Assembly (NCBI GenBank): GCA_030147305.1
Contig: JASLAE010000005.1
Span: 1-18,868, forward strand
From: Cesiribacter sp.
Lineage (GTDB): Bacteria > Bacteroidota > Bacteroidia > Cytophagales > Cyclobacteriaceae
DNA length: 18,868 nt
Reading direction: 5' to 3'
The position numbers were made by a program, and so were the translations under genes. Shown in pieces: positions 1 to 7,639 of this stretch; within the stretch, counting starts at the first letter, position 1; the number at the start of each line of letters is the position of its first letter. A model generated the notes under the pieces. That model had not been told where the DNA came from. It saw nothing but the letters and a program-made list of their open reading frames with translations, and ran no database searches.

Positions 1-389
1 ATTACTGGGTTAGACTCAGCTGTAATTTCAACAGCGGTTAGCACTTCACCTTCTTCTGTTAATGTTGCATCAAGTACATAATCCTGGCCAAGCTTAAGGG
101 TTATGTCTGTAAATTCTTTTGGCTCGTAGCCTACAAAAGATACAGTAACAGTATACGGACCGCCTACTTGCATGGCAGGAATGGTAAAGTTACCATCACC
201 ACGCGTAGCAGCTCCATAACGTGTACCTGTAGGCACGTGTACAGCTATTACGTTGGCTCCCGGAAGTGTAGAGCCGTCGCTAGCGCTTACCACACCCCGT
301 ATGCTGGCGGTAGTTACGCCCTGTGCTAAGGCCATACCGGGCGCTAGACAAACAGCAGCAAACAAAATTGAAAGTAGAAATTGCTTCAT
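1..389 (-). CDS. Oar-like TonB-dependent receptor, N-terminal part (runs off left edge)
   Basis: Only the first 129 residues are inside the window; the gene continues beyond position 1. Residues 1-22 are a signal peptide (charged start MKQF, hydrophobic core, ending ALA-Q). Residues about 27-112 are a carboxypeptidase-regulatory-like beta-sandwich, with the typical stretches LPGANVIAV, GDGNFTIP and VTVSFVGYEP. In Bacteroidota this signal-plus-domain start, with the opening GVTTASIRGVV, is characteristic of large Oar-like TonB-dependent outer-membrane receptors of roughly 1000 residues. The plug and barrel should lie outside the window. Substrate cannot be inferred. The ATG at 387-389 fits the signal peptide and has no Shine-Dalgarno sequence. 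A candidate promoter lies at 453-483. The family call is fairly safe; a non-receptor protein with the same N-terminal domain is possible. Confidence 0.8.
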   Translation of the reverse strand, partial: MKQFLLSILFAAVCLAPGMALAQGVTTASIRGVVSASDGSTLPGANVIAVHVPTGTRYGAATRGDGNFTIPAMQVGGPYTVTVSFVGYEPKEFTDITLKLGQDYVLDATLTEEGEVLTAVEITAESNPV

Positions 390-452
390 TCTATAGATGA
401 TTTGTGAAACTAATTGTGCAGCGAAATTACGTCCACTAATTCAAAAACTGAG

Positions 453-483
453 CGAAGATATATTATCAATTTGAAAACATCAA
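453..483 (-). promoter_or_regulatory. candidate Bacteroidota-type promoter for the Oar-like receptor
   Basis: On the minus strand there is TTG (481-483), then 20 bases, then TATCTTCG (453-460). The Bacteroidota sigma consensus is TTTG, 19-21 bases, TAnnTTTG. The -7 element has one mismatch and the spacing is right. Transcription would start about 60 bases before the ATG. It was found by eye, and such matches arise by chance in AT-rich DNA. Confidence 0.4.
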
Positions 484-537
484 CTCCACCCTCTTAACAT
501 TTGCTTAATATTTATAGAAGCCCACAGACTCATAAAG

Positions 538-562
538 AAAAAAAAATTGTAAGCCAACAATT
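538..562 (-). terminator. weak terminator-like hairpin
   Basis: On the minus strand AATTGT, a 6-base loop and ACAATT are followed directly by a run of T (nine A in a row at 538-546 on the plus strand). The stem is only 6 bp and mostly A-T. It lies about 310 bases beyond the AI-2E stop and upstream of the candidate receptor promoter, a sensible place to end read-through. Confidence 0.3.
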
Positions 563-874
563 ATTTGATTTTCAACCTATTAATATACTTTTATTGCACA
601 TTGGACTATAAGGAATCACTTATATTGTTTAAAGCCTTTCTTCTAAAATTTTCTATTTTAAAATCCATCATTCTACAGAATTAAATCCTTTGCATACTAT
701 CTGCATAAGTCTACACCTGTGGTCACTGAACGACCTACTATATGTTTTATTTATTATAATAGTTACCAATACTGCAGAAGTAGGTACAAGGAAATAAGAC
801 AGCCGGCTTATTTATATAAAATACAGCATAGAAGTAGCACATCAATATTGTAGCAGGGCTGCAAGGGGCAGGGC

Positions 875-1987
875 TCAGAATAATTTTTTATAGGCAGTAT
901 TGATACGCACACGCCAGTCCCGCAGAATTTTAGTCTCGTTTTTAACTTCTGTCGGCACACCCAACATAAACCCAAAAGGCTGCAGGTCATCTACAGCGTC
1001 GAAAATTACCTTGAGCATGGCCAGGAAAGGAATAAAAAGGATCATGCCGGCCGGCCCCCAGATGGAGCCGCCCACCAGCAAGGCAAGGATGGCAGCAAAA
1101 GGGTTGAGCTGTACCTTGTTGCCCACCACCGTAGGGGTAATAAAATTTCCCTCCAGCACCTGCACCAGCCAGAAAACAATTGCAACCGCTATGGGATAGA
1201 AAAGAGAATCGGTAGTGAGCAGTGCGTATAGAATAGGCAGCAGCGATCCGATAAAAATGCCTATATAGGGAATGATGGTGAGCAGCGCGGCCAGAAAACC
1301 GAAAAAGATGGCATAGCGAATGCCTATGACCCACAAGCCAATGATATTGAGGGCTGCTACAATGGCAATAACCATGAACAGGCCCAGAATATAATCCTGC
1401 ATCACCTGTTGGATTTGGCCAAGGACCCTTTCCAGCCTGTCGTGCCGCTGACGCGGCGTGAGCTTATAGAGGAACTCCTTGAAAAAGCTGCGATAGTAGA
1501 GCATAAAGAAAAGTCCTATCGGCACTATAATCAGGTAATTGAGAATACCCGCTGTAATTGTAAAGGTAGTCTTGTAGATCGTTCCACTGTTCTCCAGAAA
1601 ATCAGTAACTGACCTTCTAAAATAAGCCGACTGTTTATTTTCATCTATGCCAAAGCGTGCCTCAAAAAAGCTTTGAATATCGTTCAGCTTCTCTTCTACC
1701 TTTTCATTCAGTGCAGGTAACTCTCTGCTGATACTATCGATCTGCAGGCTTAGCACATAGCCAACGCTTATAATGCTGCCAACTAAAATAAGTATGCATA
1801 AGAAAGAGGCAATGCTGCGGGGTACCCGGGATTGCTCCAACCGGTGACTTAATGGCAACAGCAGCAGCGCAAACATAAGTGCCAGCGACAGCGGAATAAG
1901 CAAACTTTTAGCAACTATAAGCGCATAGAAGCTTAAGATTATGCCTAATAATATGATCGTGTATTTAAAGTAGCCCGGAAATTCCAT
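875..1987 (-). CDS. AI-2E family transporter (YhhT/PerM-like permease)
   Basis: A 370-residue inner-membrane protein of normal length for the AI-2E_transport family. Two hydrophobic segments at about 8-47 and one at 58-80 are followed by a soluble, partly charged stretch (about 82-140), then further hydrophobic segments at about 143-165, 200-222, 225-257, 262-280 and 297-330. This uneven distribution, the segment IIPYIGIFIGSLLP (238-251) and the late block with EGNFITPTVVG (279-289) and GPAGMILFIPFLA (311-323) are typical of the family. Members export small molecules such as autoinducer-2 or act as sodium/proton antiporters, but substrates vary and none can be named here. The ATG at 1985-1987 starts just before the first membrane segment. 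The gene is probably transcribed alone, because a terminator at 2140-2172 separates it from the gene upstream. Confidence 0.87.
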   Translation of the reverse strand: MEFPGYFKYTIILLGIILSFYALIVAKSLLIPLSLALMFALLLLPLSHRLEQSRVPRSIASFLCILILVGSIISVGYVLSLQIDSISRELPALNEKVEEKLNDIQSFFEARFGIDENKQSAYFRRSVTDFLENSGTIYKTTFTITAGILNYLIIVPIGLFFMLYYRSFFKEFLYKLTPRQRHDRLERVLGQIQQVMQDYILGLFMVIAIVAALNIIGLWVIGIRYAIFFGFLAALLTIIPYIGIFIGSLLPILYALLTTDSLFYPIAVAIVFWLVQVLEGNFITPTVVGNKVQLNPFAAILALLVGGSIWGPAGMILFIPFLAMLKVIFDAVDDLQPFGFMLGVPTEVKNETKILRDWRVRINTAYKKLF

Positions 1988-2139
1988 CTGGGAATAAATC
2001 TAGCGCAAAACAGACGATGTGTCTACTAGTAGTGCTTACTAAGATGGTTAAAAAATAATATTATCCCTGCGCTGCCTAAAAATATATGTGAGAACGAGAC
2101 CAAAATTCTTTACCTGCAGTAAAACAACTCATAACAGGG

Positions 2140-2172
2140 TTAAAAAAATAAACCCGACAACTGCCGGGTTTA
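2140..2172 (-). terminator. intrinsic terminator of the beta-barrel gene
   Basis: A perfect 8-bp stem, TAAACCCG (2149-2156) with CGGGTTTA (2165-2172), encloses an 8-base loop. On the minus strand it is followed by a T-rich tract (TATTTTTTTA, opposite 2141-2150). It lies about 105 bases beyond the stop of the gene at 2277-2849 and before the AI-2E gene. Confidence 0.75.
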
Positions 2173-2186
2173 CCTTCTTATAAACT

Positions 2187-2206
2187 TATACTATATATAT
2201 AGTATA
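2187..2206. repeat. perfect 20-bp AT palindrome
   Basis: The twenty bases TATACTATATATATAGTATA are exactly self-complementary. They lie between the stop of the beta-barrel gene (2277) and its terminator (2149-2172), so they would form a second hairpin in the 3' end of that transcript, or extrude as a cruciform. Part of the palindrome is simple AT alternation, so its function is uncertain. Confidence 0.6.
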
Positions 2207-2276
2207 GCATTCAAAATGTTCAAAGGCAATAATTTAGTCCTGCTGCAACAGCACCAATCTATATTACTGCTTTTGC

Positions 2277-2849
2277 TTAATAATTGCCGCCTAGCAGAAA
2301 ACCCAGCGAAAGCTGCACTATACGATTGCCAGCATTATTATTAGGGGTTACATCCTGATCAATAATATTAGTCAACCCATACATATAGCGTGCATCAAAA
2401 GTATAGCGGCTCTGAAAAACGTAACCCAACCCAAGGCCAACGCCAAATTCAAGGGTATTGTAGCTTTTTTTCAGGTCTACACTGCCTCGCTTAGCACCCA
2501 ATAGCACACCACTGTAAGGACCAAACTGCAAATTAAAGGCAGGACCTAACATCACTTTTGCCATAATGGGAATGTGCAGCGCACTTAGATTCAAACGTTC
2601 TCCTCCCCGGTCTCCCTCTCCATGGACCGAAAATAGAATTTCCGGTTGCAGCATTACGCCCGGTGCTATGCGGGTACTCACCAATGCACCCAGATGATAT
2701 CCAATGCGCATTTCAGGATCATCCAAATCAGGGCCATCGATAGATGCCAGGTTTAAACCGGCTTTCAGGCCAAAGCCTGTTGACCGTTGCGCATTTACCG
2801 ACACCATTACACACAATAACAAAAACAGGGTTATGTAAATCTTCTTCAT
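2277..2849 (-). CDS. PorT-like outer-membrane beta-barrel protein
   Basis: A 190-residue protein with a clear signal peptide (MKKIYITLFLLLCVMVSVNA, cut before Q21). The mature part is rich in alternating strands and glycines, starting GFGLKAGLNLASI. Strand-like blocks such as YHLGALVSTRI, MLQPEILFSVHG and LEFGVGLGLGYVF follow, and the end IVQLSLGFLLGGNY resembles an outer-membrane insertion signal. This matches the porin/outer-membrane beta-barrel (OMP_b-brl_2, PorT-like) domain common in Bacteroidota. PorT itself is a T9SS component, but this protein is too generic to be called PorT. It starts 68 bases after the RNA methyltransferase gene on the same strand, so co-transcription is possible. 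Function unknown. Confidence 0.8.
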   Translation of the reverse strand: MKKIYITLFLLLCVMVSVNAQRSTGFGLKAGLNLASIDGPDLDDPEMRIGYHLGALVSTRIAPGVMLQPEILFSVHGEGDRGGERLNLSALHIPIMAKVMLGPAFNLQFGPYSGVLLGAKRGSVDLKKSYNTLEFGVGLGLGYVFQSRYTFDARYMYGLTNIIDQDVTPNNNAGNRIVQLSLGFLLGGNY

Positions 2850-2917
2850 CTTGTTTTTCTTAATACTAAAAATTTGTTTGGCTTATACATTAATTCAACT
2901 CTCTTCTCCAGTGATTG

Positions 2918-3715
2918 TTATCTAAAATCCCTTTGCCGGGCCGCTTCAAAGACTACTACAGCTGCAGCAGCCGATACATTCATGGAGTCTATCACACCCT
3001 GCATGGGTATGATAATATTCTGATCAGAAGCCTCCAGCCACAATTCTGTAAGCCCCGTGGCTTCCGTACCCATTACAATTGCCGAAGCATTTTTAAAATT
3101 TACTGTATCATACCTAACAGAGGCTGTAAGTGCAGTTGCATAAATTTTAATTCTGTTTTGACGTAGCCAGGCAATGGTGTCTTCGGAGCTTGCCGCTGCG
3201 ACAGGTTGGGTAAAAACGCAGCCCACGCTGGAGCGAATTACATTGGGATTGTAAAAATCTGCCTTTGGGTCGCACACGATCAGGGCATCAATATGGGCAG
3301 CATCTGCTGTACGCAACAGGGCCCCCAGATTACCCGGCTTTTCTACACCCTCACAAACAAGCACCAAGGGATTCTTTCCCAGCTTAAGGTCTTCTAAGCC
3401 CTGGGGTTTCATGAGGGCTACGGCAATAAGTCCCCCGGTTGATTTGCGATAGGCAATTTTTTCGAACACTGCCAGGCTCAGCTCTATCTGCTCTGCATTG
3501 CCTGCTTTCTGTATGGCATCTTTTGCCTCTTGTGTATTGATAAGCTCCGGGCAGAAATAAAGACTTTCGATCCGATATCTCCCCGATACCGCCAGCAAAA
3601 TTTCTCTTGGCCCTTCAATCACGAACATATTGTCGTTTCGGCGGCTACGGCTTTTATCCTGCAGTTCCAGTATTTTTTTTATCCTGGGGTTTGTTGGCGA
3701 AGTTATTCTTAGCAT
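2918..3715 (-). CDS. SpoU/TrmH-family RNA 2'-O-methyltransferase
   Basis: A 265-residue SPOUT-class methyltransferase using S-adenosylmethionine. An N-terminal substrate-binding domain of the SpoU_sub_bind type (about 1-100, with NMFVIEGPREILLA at 29-42) precedes the catalytic trefoil-knot domain. The three family motifs are present: motif 1 at 122-139 (EGVEKPGNLGALLRTADA, with Asn129 and Arg135), motif 2 at 216-221 (GTEATG) and motif 3 at 236-249 (IPMQGVIDSMNVSA, with Ser244 and Asn246). Family members methylate ribose 2'-OH groups of rRNA or tRNA; the exact target cannot be read from the sequence. It is divergent from two further RNA-modification genes across a 154-bp gap that contains a perfect palindrome. 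The ATG at 3713-3715 gives a full-length N-terminal domain. Confidence 0.9.
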   Translation of the reverse strand: MLRITSPTNPRIKKILELQDKSRSRRNDNMFVIEGPREILLAVSGRYRIESLYFCPELINTQEAKDAIQKAGNAEQIELSLAVFEKIAYRKSTGGLIAVALMKPQGLEDLKLGKNPLVLVCEGVEKPGNLGALLRTADAAHIDALIVCDPKADFYNPNVIRSSVGCVFTQPVAAASSEDTIAWLRQNRIKIYATALTASVRYDTVNFKNASAIVMGTEATGLTELWLEASDQNIIIPMQGVIDSMNVSAAAAVVVFEAARQRDFR

Positions 3716-3789
3716 AATGAAAAGGTAGGCTAATTTATGAACGACTGAGCAGGCTATTGGTTAAATATTATCAAAGCTGGTGTTGATTG

Positions 3790-3801
3790 TGCAAATTTGC
3801 A
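3790..3801. promoter_or_regulatory. palindrome TGCAAATTTGCA in a divergent intergenic region
   Basis: A perfect 12-bp palindrome in the 154-bp space between the SpoU gene (minus) and the RlmI-like gene (plus). Because it contains CAAATTTG, each strand carries a one-mismatch copy of the -7 element TAnnTTTG. I saw no well-placed -33 element on either side. It could be an operator or the core of a two-way promoter. Confidence 0.35.
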
Positions 3802-3869
3802 AAAACACAGATCCGGCTTTCTAAATTGGTGCATAACCGGCAACAGCTTATTAAAGAAGAACAGCAATA

Positions 3870-4784
3870 ATGGCGAGCAATCCTACTTTTAACCTCCTGA
3901 GCCCCACAGACTGGCAAGATTATGAATTGCTGGATTGTGGCGATTTTGAAAAACTAGAGCGCTTTGGGCGTTTTGTGCTGGCCCGTCCTGAGCCTCAGGC
4001 TGTCTGGCAAAAAAACCTTCCGGAGCAAACCTGGGAGAAAGAGGCACATGCCCGCTACGTGCGTGAAAAAGGAAGGCAGGAACAAATCATCCTGAATGCT
4101 GAAAAAGGCAACTGGCAGTTAGCTACCAAAATGCCGGAAGAATGGCTCATTCGCTACAACCGTGGAGAAATGAAGCTGCAGTTTCGCCTTGCACTCACTG
4201 CATTTGGCCATATAGGTGTTTTTCCGGAACAGGCTGTTAACTGGAACTGGATTTACGATACCCTGCAGGAGCTGCCCGTTAAACGTCCCAAGGTGCTCAA
4301 TCTCTTTGCTTACACCGGCGGTGCTTCTCTGGCCGCCGCCGCCGCAGGAGCCGAAGTAACCCACCTGGACAGCGTGCGCCAAACCATTACCTGGACCAAC
4401 GAAAACCGGGAGGCCAGCAAGCTGCCGGAAATACGCTGGGTAGTAGAGGATGCGCTGAAGTTTGTACGCAGGGAAGCCCGGCGGGGCAATCAATATCATG
4501 GAATCATAATGGATCCTCCCTCCTATGGCCGGGGTCCCAAGGGCGAAAAGTGGGTGTTAGAGCAAAACCTGAATGAACTGGTAGCCCTGGGTGCCGAGTT
4601 GCTGGAGTCTCAGAACAGTTTCTTTATCCTCAATCTTTATTCCATGGGCCTTTCCGCCATGGTCATGGCAAACCTTGTTCGCCAGCATATGCAGGTTGAT
4701 AACCCACAATTGGGCGAGCTTTATTTGCAGGCAAGCTCCGGGCATCAATTACCCCTGGGCACTTATCTTAGACTTAAACGCTGA
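3870..4784 (+). CDS. class I SAM-dependent methyltransferase, RlmI/RlmK-like
   Basis: A 304-residue protein. Residues about 8-120 are an N-terminal region unlike the PUA domain of E. coli RlmI. The Rossmann methyltransferase domain follows, with motif I VLNLFAYTGGAS (142-153), an acidic residue at the end of strand 2 (Asp167), EDALKF (193-198) and the catalytic DPPSYG (215-220). The FAYTGGAS and DPPSYG combination is typical of the Methyltrans_SAM family, which contains the 23S rRNA methyltransferases RlmI (m5C1962) and RlmK (m7G2069). The cysteine-containing SCS segment that RlmI uses after DPP is absent; the equivalent stretch reads ILNLYSMGLS (253-262). Cytosine-C5 chemistry is therefore doubtful. 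Role as an rRNA methyltransferase is inferred. The pseudouridine synthase gene starts 4 bases after its stop. Confidence 0.8.
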   Translation: MASNPTFNLLSPTDWQDYELLDCGDFEKLERFGRFVLARPEPQAVWQKNLPEQTWEKEAHARYVREKGRQEQIILNAEKGNWQLATKMPEEWLIRYNRGEMKLQFRLALTAFGHIGVFPEQAVNWNWIYDTLQELPVKRPKVLNLFAYTGGASLAAAAAGAEVTHLDSVRQTITWTNENREASKLPEIRWVVEDALKFVRREARRGNQYHGIIMDPPSYGRGPKGEKWVLEQNLNELVALGAELLESQNSFFILNLYSMGLSAMVMANLVRQHMQVDNPQLGELYLQASSGHQLPLGTYLRLKR

Positions 4785-4788
4785 TCAT

Positions 4789-5667
4789 ATGAATTTTACC
4801 GCCAGCCGAACTGCTCCTTTGTTCGAGCTCATGCAGGAACAGCTTCCCGATTCTCCAAAACAGCGCATCCGCAACATGCTGCGCTTTGCTACTATTCTGG
4901 TAGAAGGCAAGCCGCTGGCAAATCCCAGCCTGGAAGTAAAAGAAGGTAGCAAAGTAGAAATCCGCAAAGGCAGCGCCCCGCAACAGCAGCAGCGCACACC
5001 CTTTCCAATCCATTACGAAGATGATCATTTGCTTATTGTAGAAAAGCCTGCTGGCCTGCTGACAGTGAATCAAAGCAAAACCCCTGAAACCAGTCTCTAT
5101 AAAGAAATCTTTGACTGGCTGAGGGCAAAGACGGGTGGAAAACAGCGTCCCTACATTGTACACCGGCTCGACAGAGAAGTGGGTGGCTTGCTGATCATGG
5201 CTAAAAGTGAGGAAGGCCAGGCGCAGCTCAAAAACAATTGGAAAAAGGTTGAAAAGCGCTATTATGCCCTGGTGCATGGGGCGCCCGCCCATGATAATGG
5301 CACCATTCATACCTGGTTGCTGGAAGATGAACGACAACGGGTGCATGTGGTAAAAAGCGATACCGAAGGAGCCAAAGAGGCTATTACACATTATAAACTG
5401 GTTGAGCGGTATGGCAACTTTAGTTTGCTGGATGTAGTGCTTCAGACAGGCCGTAAAAATCAGATCAGGGTACACCTGGCGCATCTTGGCTGCCCAATTG
5501 CAGGCGACTGGCGGCATGGTGCTCCTAAAATAGAGGGCCGACCCATACACCTGCTTGCATATCACCTTCGCTTTCCACATCCATATGGCGACAAATCCGT
5601 CAATGCGGAATTAAAACTGCCACTGGATTTTCTAAAAGTAACGAAGGAGAAGCCCAGCCGCAGGTAA
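4789..5667 (+). CDS. RluA-family RNA pseudouridine synthase
   Basis: A 292-residue enzyme that isomerises uridine to pseudouridine in rRNA or tRNA. Residues about 1-62 resemble an S4-like RNA-binding domain (KQRIRNMLRFATILVEGK, ending KEGSKVEI). The catalytic domain begins at HYEDDHLLIVEKPAGLLT (75-92), carries the signature HRLDREVGGLLIMAKS (125-140) with catalytic Asp128, and ends with the RKNQIRVHLAHLGCPIAGDW segment. The frame is open upstream to 4591, but the ATG at 4789 is chosen because the upstream part overlaps the methyltransferase in another frame and the S4-like domain begins here. The 4-bp gap to the methyltransferase stop indicates one operon. Target uridine unknown. Confidence 0.92.
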   Translation: MNFTASRTAPLFELMQEQLPDSPKQRIRNMLRFATILVEGKPLANPSLEVKEGSKVEIRKGSAPQQQQRTPFPIHYEDDHLLIVEKPAGLLTVNQSKTPETSLYKEIFDWLRAKTGGKQRPYIVHRLDREVGGLLIMAKSEEGQAQLKNNWKKVEKRYYALVHGAPAHDNGTIHTWLLEDERQRVHVVKSDTEGAKEAITHYKLVERYGNFSLLDVVLQTGRKNQIRVHLAHLGCPIAGDWRHGAPKIEGRPIHLLAYHLRFPHPYGDKSVNAELKLPLDFLKVTKEKPSRR

Positions 5668-5763
5668 CCTTTATTTACACAATCCTGGCGAGTCTTCAAG
5701 GTTTACTGTGAAGGGAGCAGGCTTTCCTATGGCCAGTAAAAAAAGCAACCATCATACCTGCTG

Positions 5764-6234
5764 CTATAAAAGTTGCTGCCATTTGTCTGTTTCTGCAAAA
5801 TGCTTTATGGTCTGGTTGCGCCCTTCCAGTAGCCTGGTCATGTACGTGGTTAAAAACAAACGATTGGCTGCCAAACCCAACAGCCCGTATGGAGACTCAA
5901 ATTCAAAAATATCTGTGATAATGGTATTTCCTGCACTTTCCCGGAGTTGATGCTCGTGCCTAAACGACCGAAATGCTCCTTTGTCCATTTCATCCACAAA
6001 AAGGTGTGGCCTCTCATAAGCTGTAATCTTAGAAGTTAGCGTCTGCCAGATCCCAAAATGCCTGGCCCGCCAGGTTACAGTTTCACCCAAACCGATAAGG
6101 CCGGCTGTTTTACCGGCAATTGCCCGCTCGCCTGTATGACTGGTTGAAATCATGTGCAGGTCTATACTCCGGCATAAATCAAAGCAGCGCTCAATTGGCG
6201 CCTGCACTGTTGTTACAAGCTTAATTACCGGCAT
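5764..6234 (-). CDS. SRPBCC (START/polyketide cyclase-like) protein
   Basis: A 156-residue protein beginning MPVIKLVTTVQAPIERCFDL, the standard first strand and helix of the SRPBCC fold. In the middle are GLGETVTWRARHFG and LTSKITAYERPHLFVDEM (about 66-100), and the final helix region holds TTYMTRLLEGRNQTIKHFAE. Such proteins form a helix-grip cavity for hydrophobic ligands; no catalytic residues or ligand can be assigned. There is no signal peptide, so it should be cytosolic. It lies 139 bases downstream of the histidine kinase gene on the same strand and converges with the pseudouridine synthase gene. Whether it belongs to the kinase transcript is not clear. Confidence 0.8.
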   Translation of the reverse strand: MPVIKLVTTVQAPIERCFDLCRSIDLHMISTSHTGERAIAGKTAGLIGLGETVTWRARHFGIWQTLTSKITAYERPHLFVDEMDKGAFRSFRHEHQLRESAGNTIITDIFEFESPYGLLGLAANRLFLTTYMTRLLEGRNQTIKHFAETDKWQQLL

Positions 6235-6373
6235 TTTCGCAAGTCAGGCTTTATGTATGGCAATGCAGTTTATTGCTGCAATGGTTCTTTTTGTTCCATC
6301 AGGTAAGGCATTGTGCTAAAACCTGAGTCGCAGGGCAGGGCTGTACTTATCAAGAATAGTTTATGAAACAAGC

Positions 6374-7438
6374 CTACTGCAAGCTGGGCAGGGTAAAGTA
6401 AAAAGTTGTGCCTTTGTTATACTCACTCTCTACGCCTATGGTTCCATCATGTGCTTCTACTACTTTTTTAACGATAGCAAGGCCTAAACCACTGGAGCTT
6501 TCACCAGCGGTCGGCAGGTTCTTGGCCTTTTCAAATGGCTGAAATATTCTTTCTTTATCCTCTTCACGAATGCCCACGCCTTTATCAATTACCTGGGTAA
6601 GTACCTGGCCCTGTTGTAGTGTTACCACCACCTGAATAAGGGCATCCTTATAAGAAAACTTTATGGCATTGGTTAGCAGGTTCAGGAGCACCTGACTCAT
6701 ATAAGTCTTGTCGAAAGAAAGCATTATGCTGGGCTGAGAAGTTACCAGCTTAATCGTTTGGCCCTTCTGGAGGGCTATGTGCTGATTCATCTGGATTACC
6801 TCCTGCAGATAGCCAATGTAATCCTGTTTTTCTTTATTAAGCCGAAGTGTTCCGGCTTCTATTTGAGCAATATCCAGAATATTATTGAGCAGGCTCAGGG
6901 CACTGTTGCTTACCTTATTGATCAGCTGAATAAATTCTATCTGCTGGAGGTTAAGTGTAGAACGGCTTTTATCATTCAGGAGCAGGTTGGTTAGCAGATA
7001 TATATTTCCCAGCGGATTTCTGATATCGTGGGCAGCAATGCCAATATATTTATTCTTTTCCTGGCTTACCGCCTCCAGCCTTTTATTAGCCTCTTCCACC
7101 TGTTTTTTCTTTGATTTGATTTTTGAAAAAGCAAGGGCTATGATCAAGAACGTAAAGGTGCGAACGGCAGCATTCCAGTAAATGATGAAAGGATTTGTAT
7201 AAGTCTGCTGAGAAATAAAATCGATCATAAACCAGTTTAAACCACTAATGATGGCAATAATTATGCTCTCTATTCTGGTAGTAGCATCATGCGCAGCCAC
7301 CAGATAGATAGGAACCAGATAGAGGATGGAAGAAGAAATCTCATATCCTGTGATGTGGTCTATAAAAGCAATAATGCCTAGCAGAACATAGGCTATGCAG
7401 TTAATTCCAATGCGACTATTATAAATGCTTCTTATCAT
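6374..7438 (-). CDS. orphan membrane sensor histidine kinase
   Basis: A 354-residue inner-membrane kinase. Four hydrophobic segments (about 12-28, 35-49, 57-77 and 90-105) form an integral sensor with short loops, followed by a lysine- and glutamate-rich coiled coil (about 106-128). The HisKA domain carries the phosphoacceptor His137 in AAHDIRNPLG (135-144). The HATPase domain has the N box NLLTN (253-257), the G1 box DKGVG (285-289), an F box region ERIFQPFEKA (296-305), the G2 box SGLGLAI (316-322) and a final GTTFYFTLP. All catalytic motifs are intact. There is no receiver domain and no response regulator gene in the window, so its partner is elsewhere. The signal is unknown; the sensor has no periplasmic domain of useful size, which suggests membrane-state or small-molecule sensing. 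Confidence 0.9.
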   Translation of the reverse strand: MIRSIYNSRIGINCIAYVLLGIIAFIDHITGYEISSSILYLVPIYLVAAHDATTRIESIIIAIISGLNWFMIDFISQQTYTNPFIIYWNAAVRTFTFLIIALAFSKIKSKKKQVEEANKRLEAVSQEKNKYIGIAAHDIRNPLGNIYLLTNLLLNDKSRSTLNLQQIEFIQLINKVSNSALSLLNNILDIAQIEAGTLRLNKEKQDYIGYLQEVIQMNQHIALQKGQTIKLVTSQPSIMLSFDKTYMSQVLLNLLTNAIKFSYKDALIQVVVTLQQGQVLTQVIDKGVGIREEDKERIFQPFEKAKNLPTAGESSSGLGLAIVKKVVEAHDGTIGVESEYNKGTTFYFTLPSLQ

Positions 7439-7462
7439 GTATATGCATATGTCCTTCGGGAC
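7439..7462 (-). promoter_or_regulatory. palindrome and short hairpin just upstream of the histidine kinase start
   Basis: ATATGCATAT (7441-7450) is a perfect 10-bp palindrome beginning two bases upstream of the kinase ATG. Next to it TGTCC-TTCG-GGACA (7450-7462 with its partner base at 7449/7450) forms a 5-bp stem with a 4-base loop, read as TGTCC-CGAA-GGACA in the mRNA direction. A stem so near the start codon could affect initiation. It is small, so chance is a real possibility. Confidence 0.25.
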
Positions 7463-7639
7463 AACTCTAAGTAAAAATACCAGGGGTAGCGTAAATTAGT
7501 ATCGGGATAATCCACCAGCTAAACTTCAACAAACGGGCGCTTACTATGGAATGGTTTTTCTCTAACCTTTTATTGCTAAGCCAACAATCGCTGCAGTTTT
7601 ATGCCAGTGACTATGGAGAAAATAAAATGGCTGAATTTT

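Larger units (their letters stand above)
390..874. other. AT-rich intergenic region, no gene found
   Basis: These 485 bases separate two genes on the minus strand and hold no convincing coding sequence. I see a candidate minus-strand promoter for the receptor gene (453-483), a weak terminator-like hairpin with a T run on the minus strand (538-562), and a 7-bp inverted repeat AAATAAG/CTTATTT (792-798 with 807-813) close behind the end of the AI-2E gene. The rest is AT-rich with no tRNA-like or repeat structure that I can recognise. A small RNA cannot be excluded by eye. Confidence 0.6.

Noticed and set aside
4591..4788. Upstream extension of the pseudouridine synthase frame
   Set aside because: It overlaps the methyltransferase in another frame and adds no domain; the ATG at 4789 gives the normal S4-like start.
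4774..5580. Long open frame of 268 codons on the minus strand
   Set aside because: It lies wholly antisense to the pseudouridine synthase gene, which has full catalytic motifs; the antisense translation shows no recognisable domain.
5708..5950. 80-codon plus-strand frame after the pseudouridine synthase gene
   Set aside because: It mostly runs antisense to the SRPBCC gene, and the composition is unlike a real protein.
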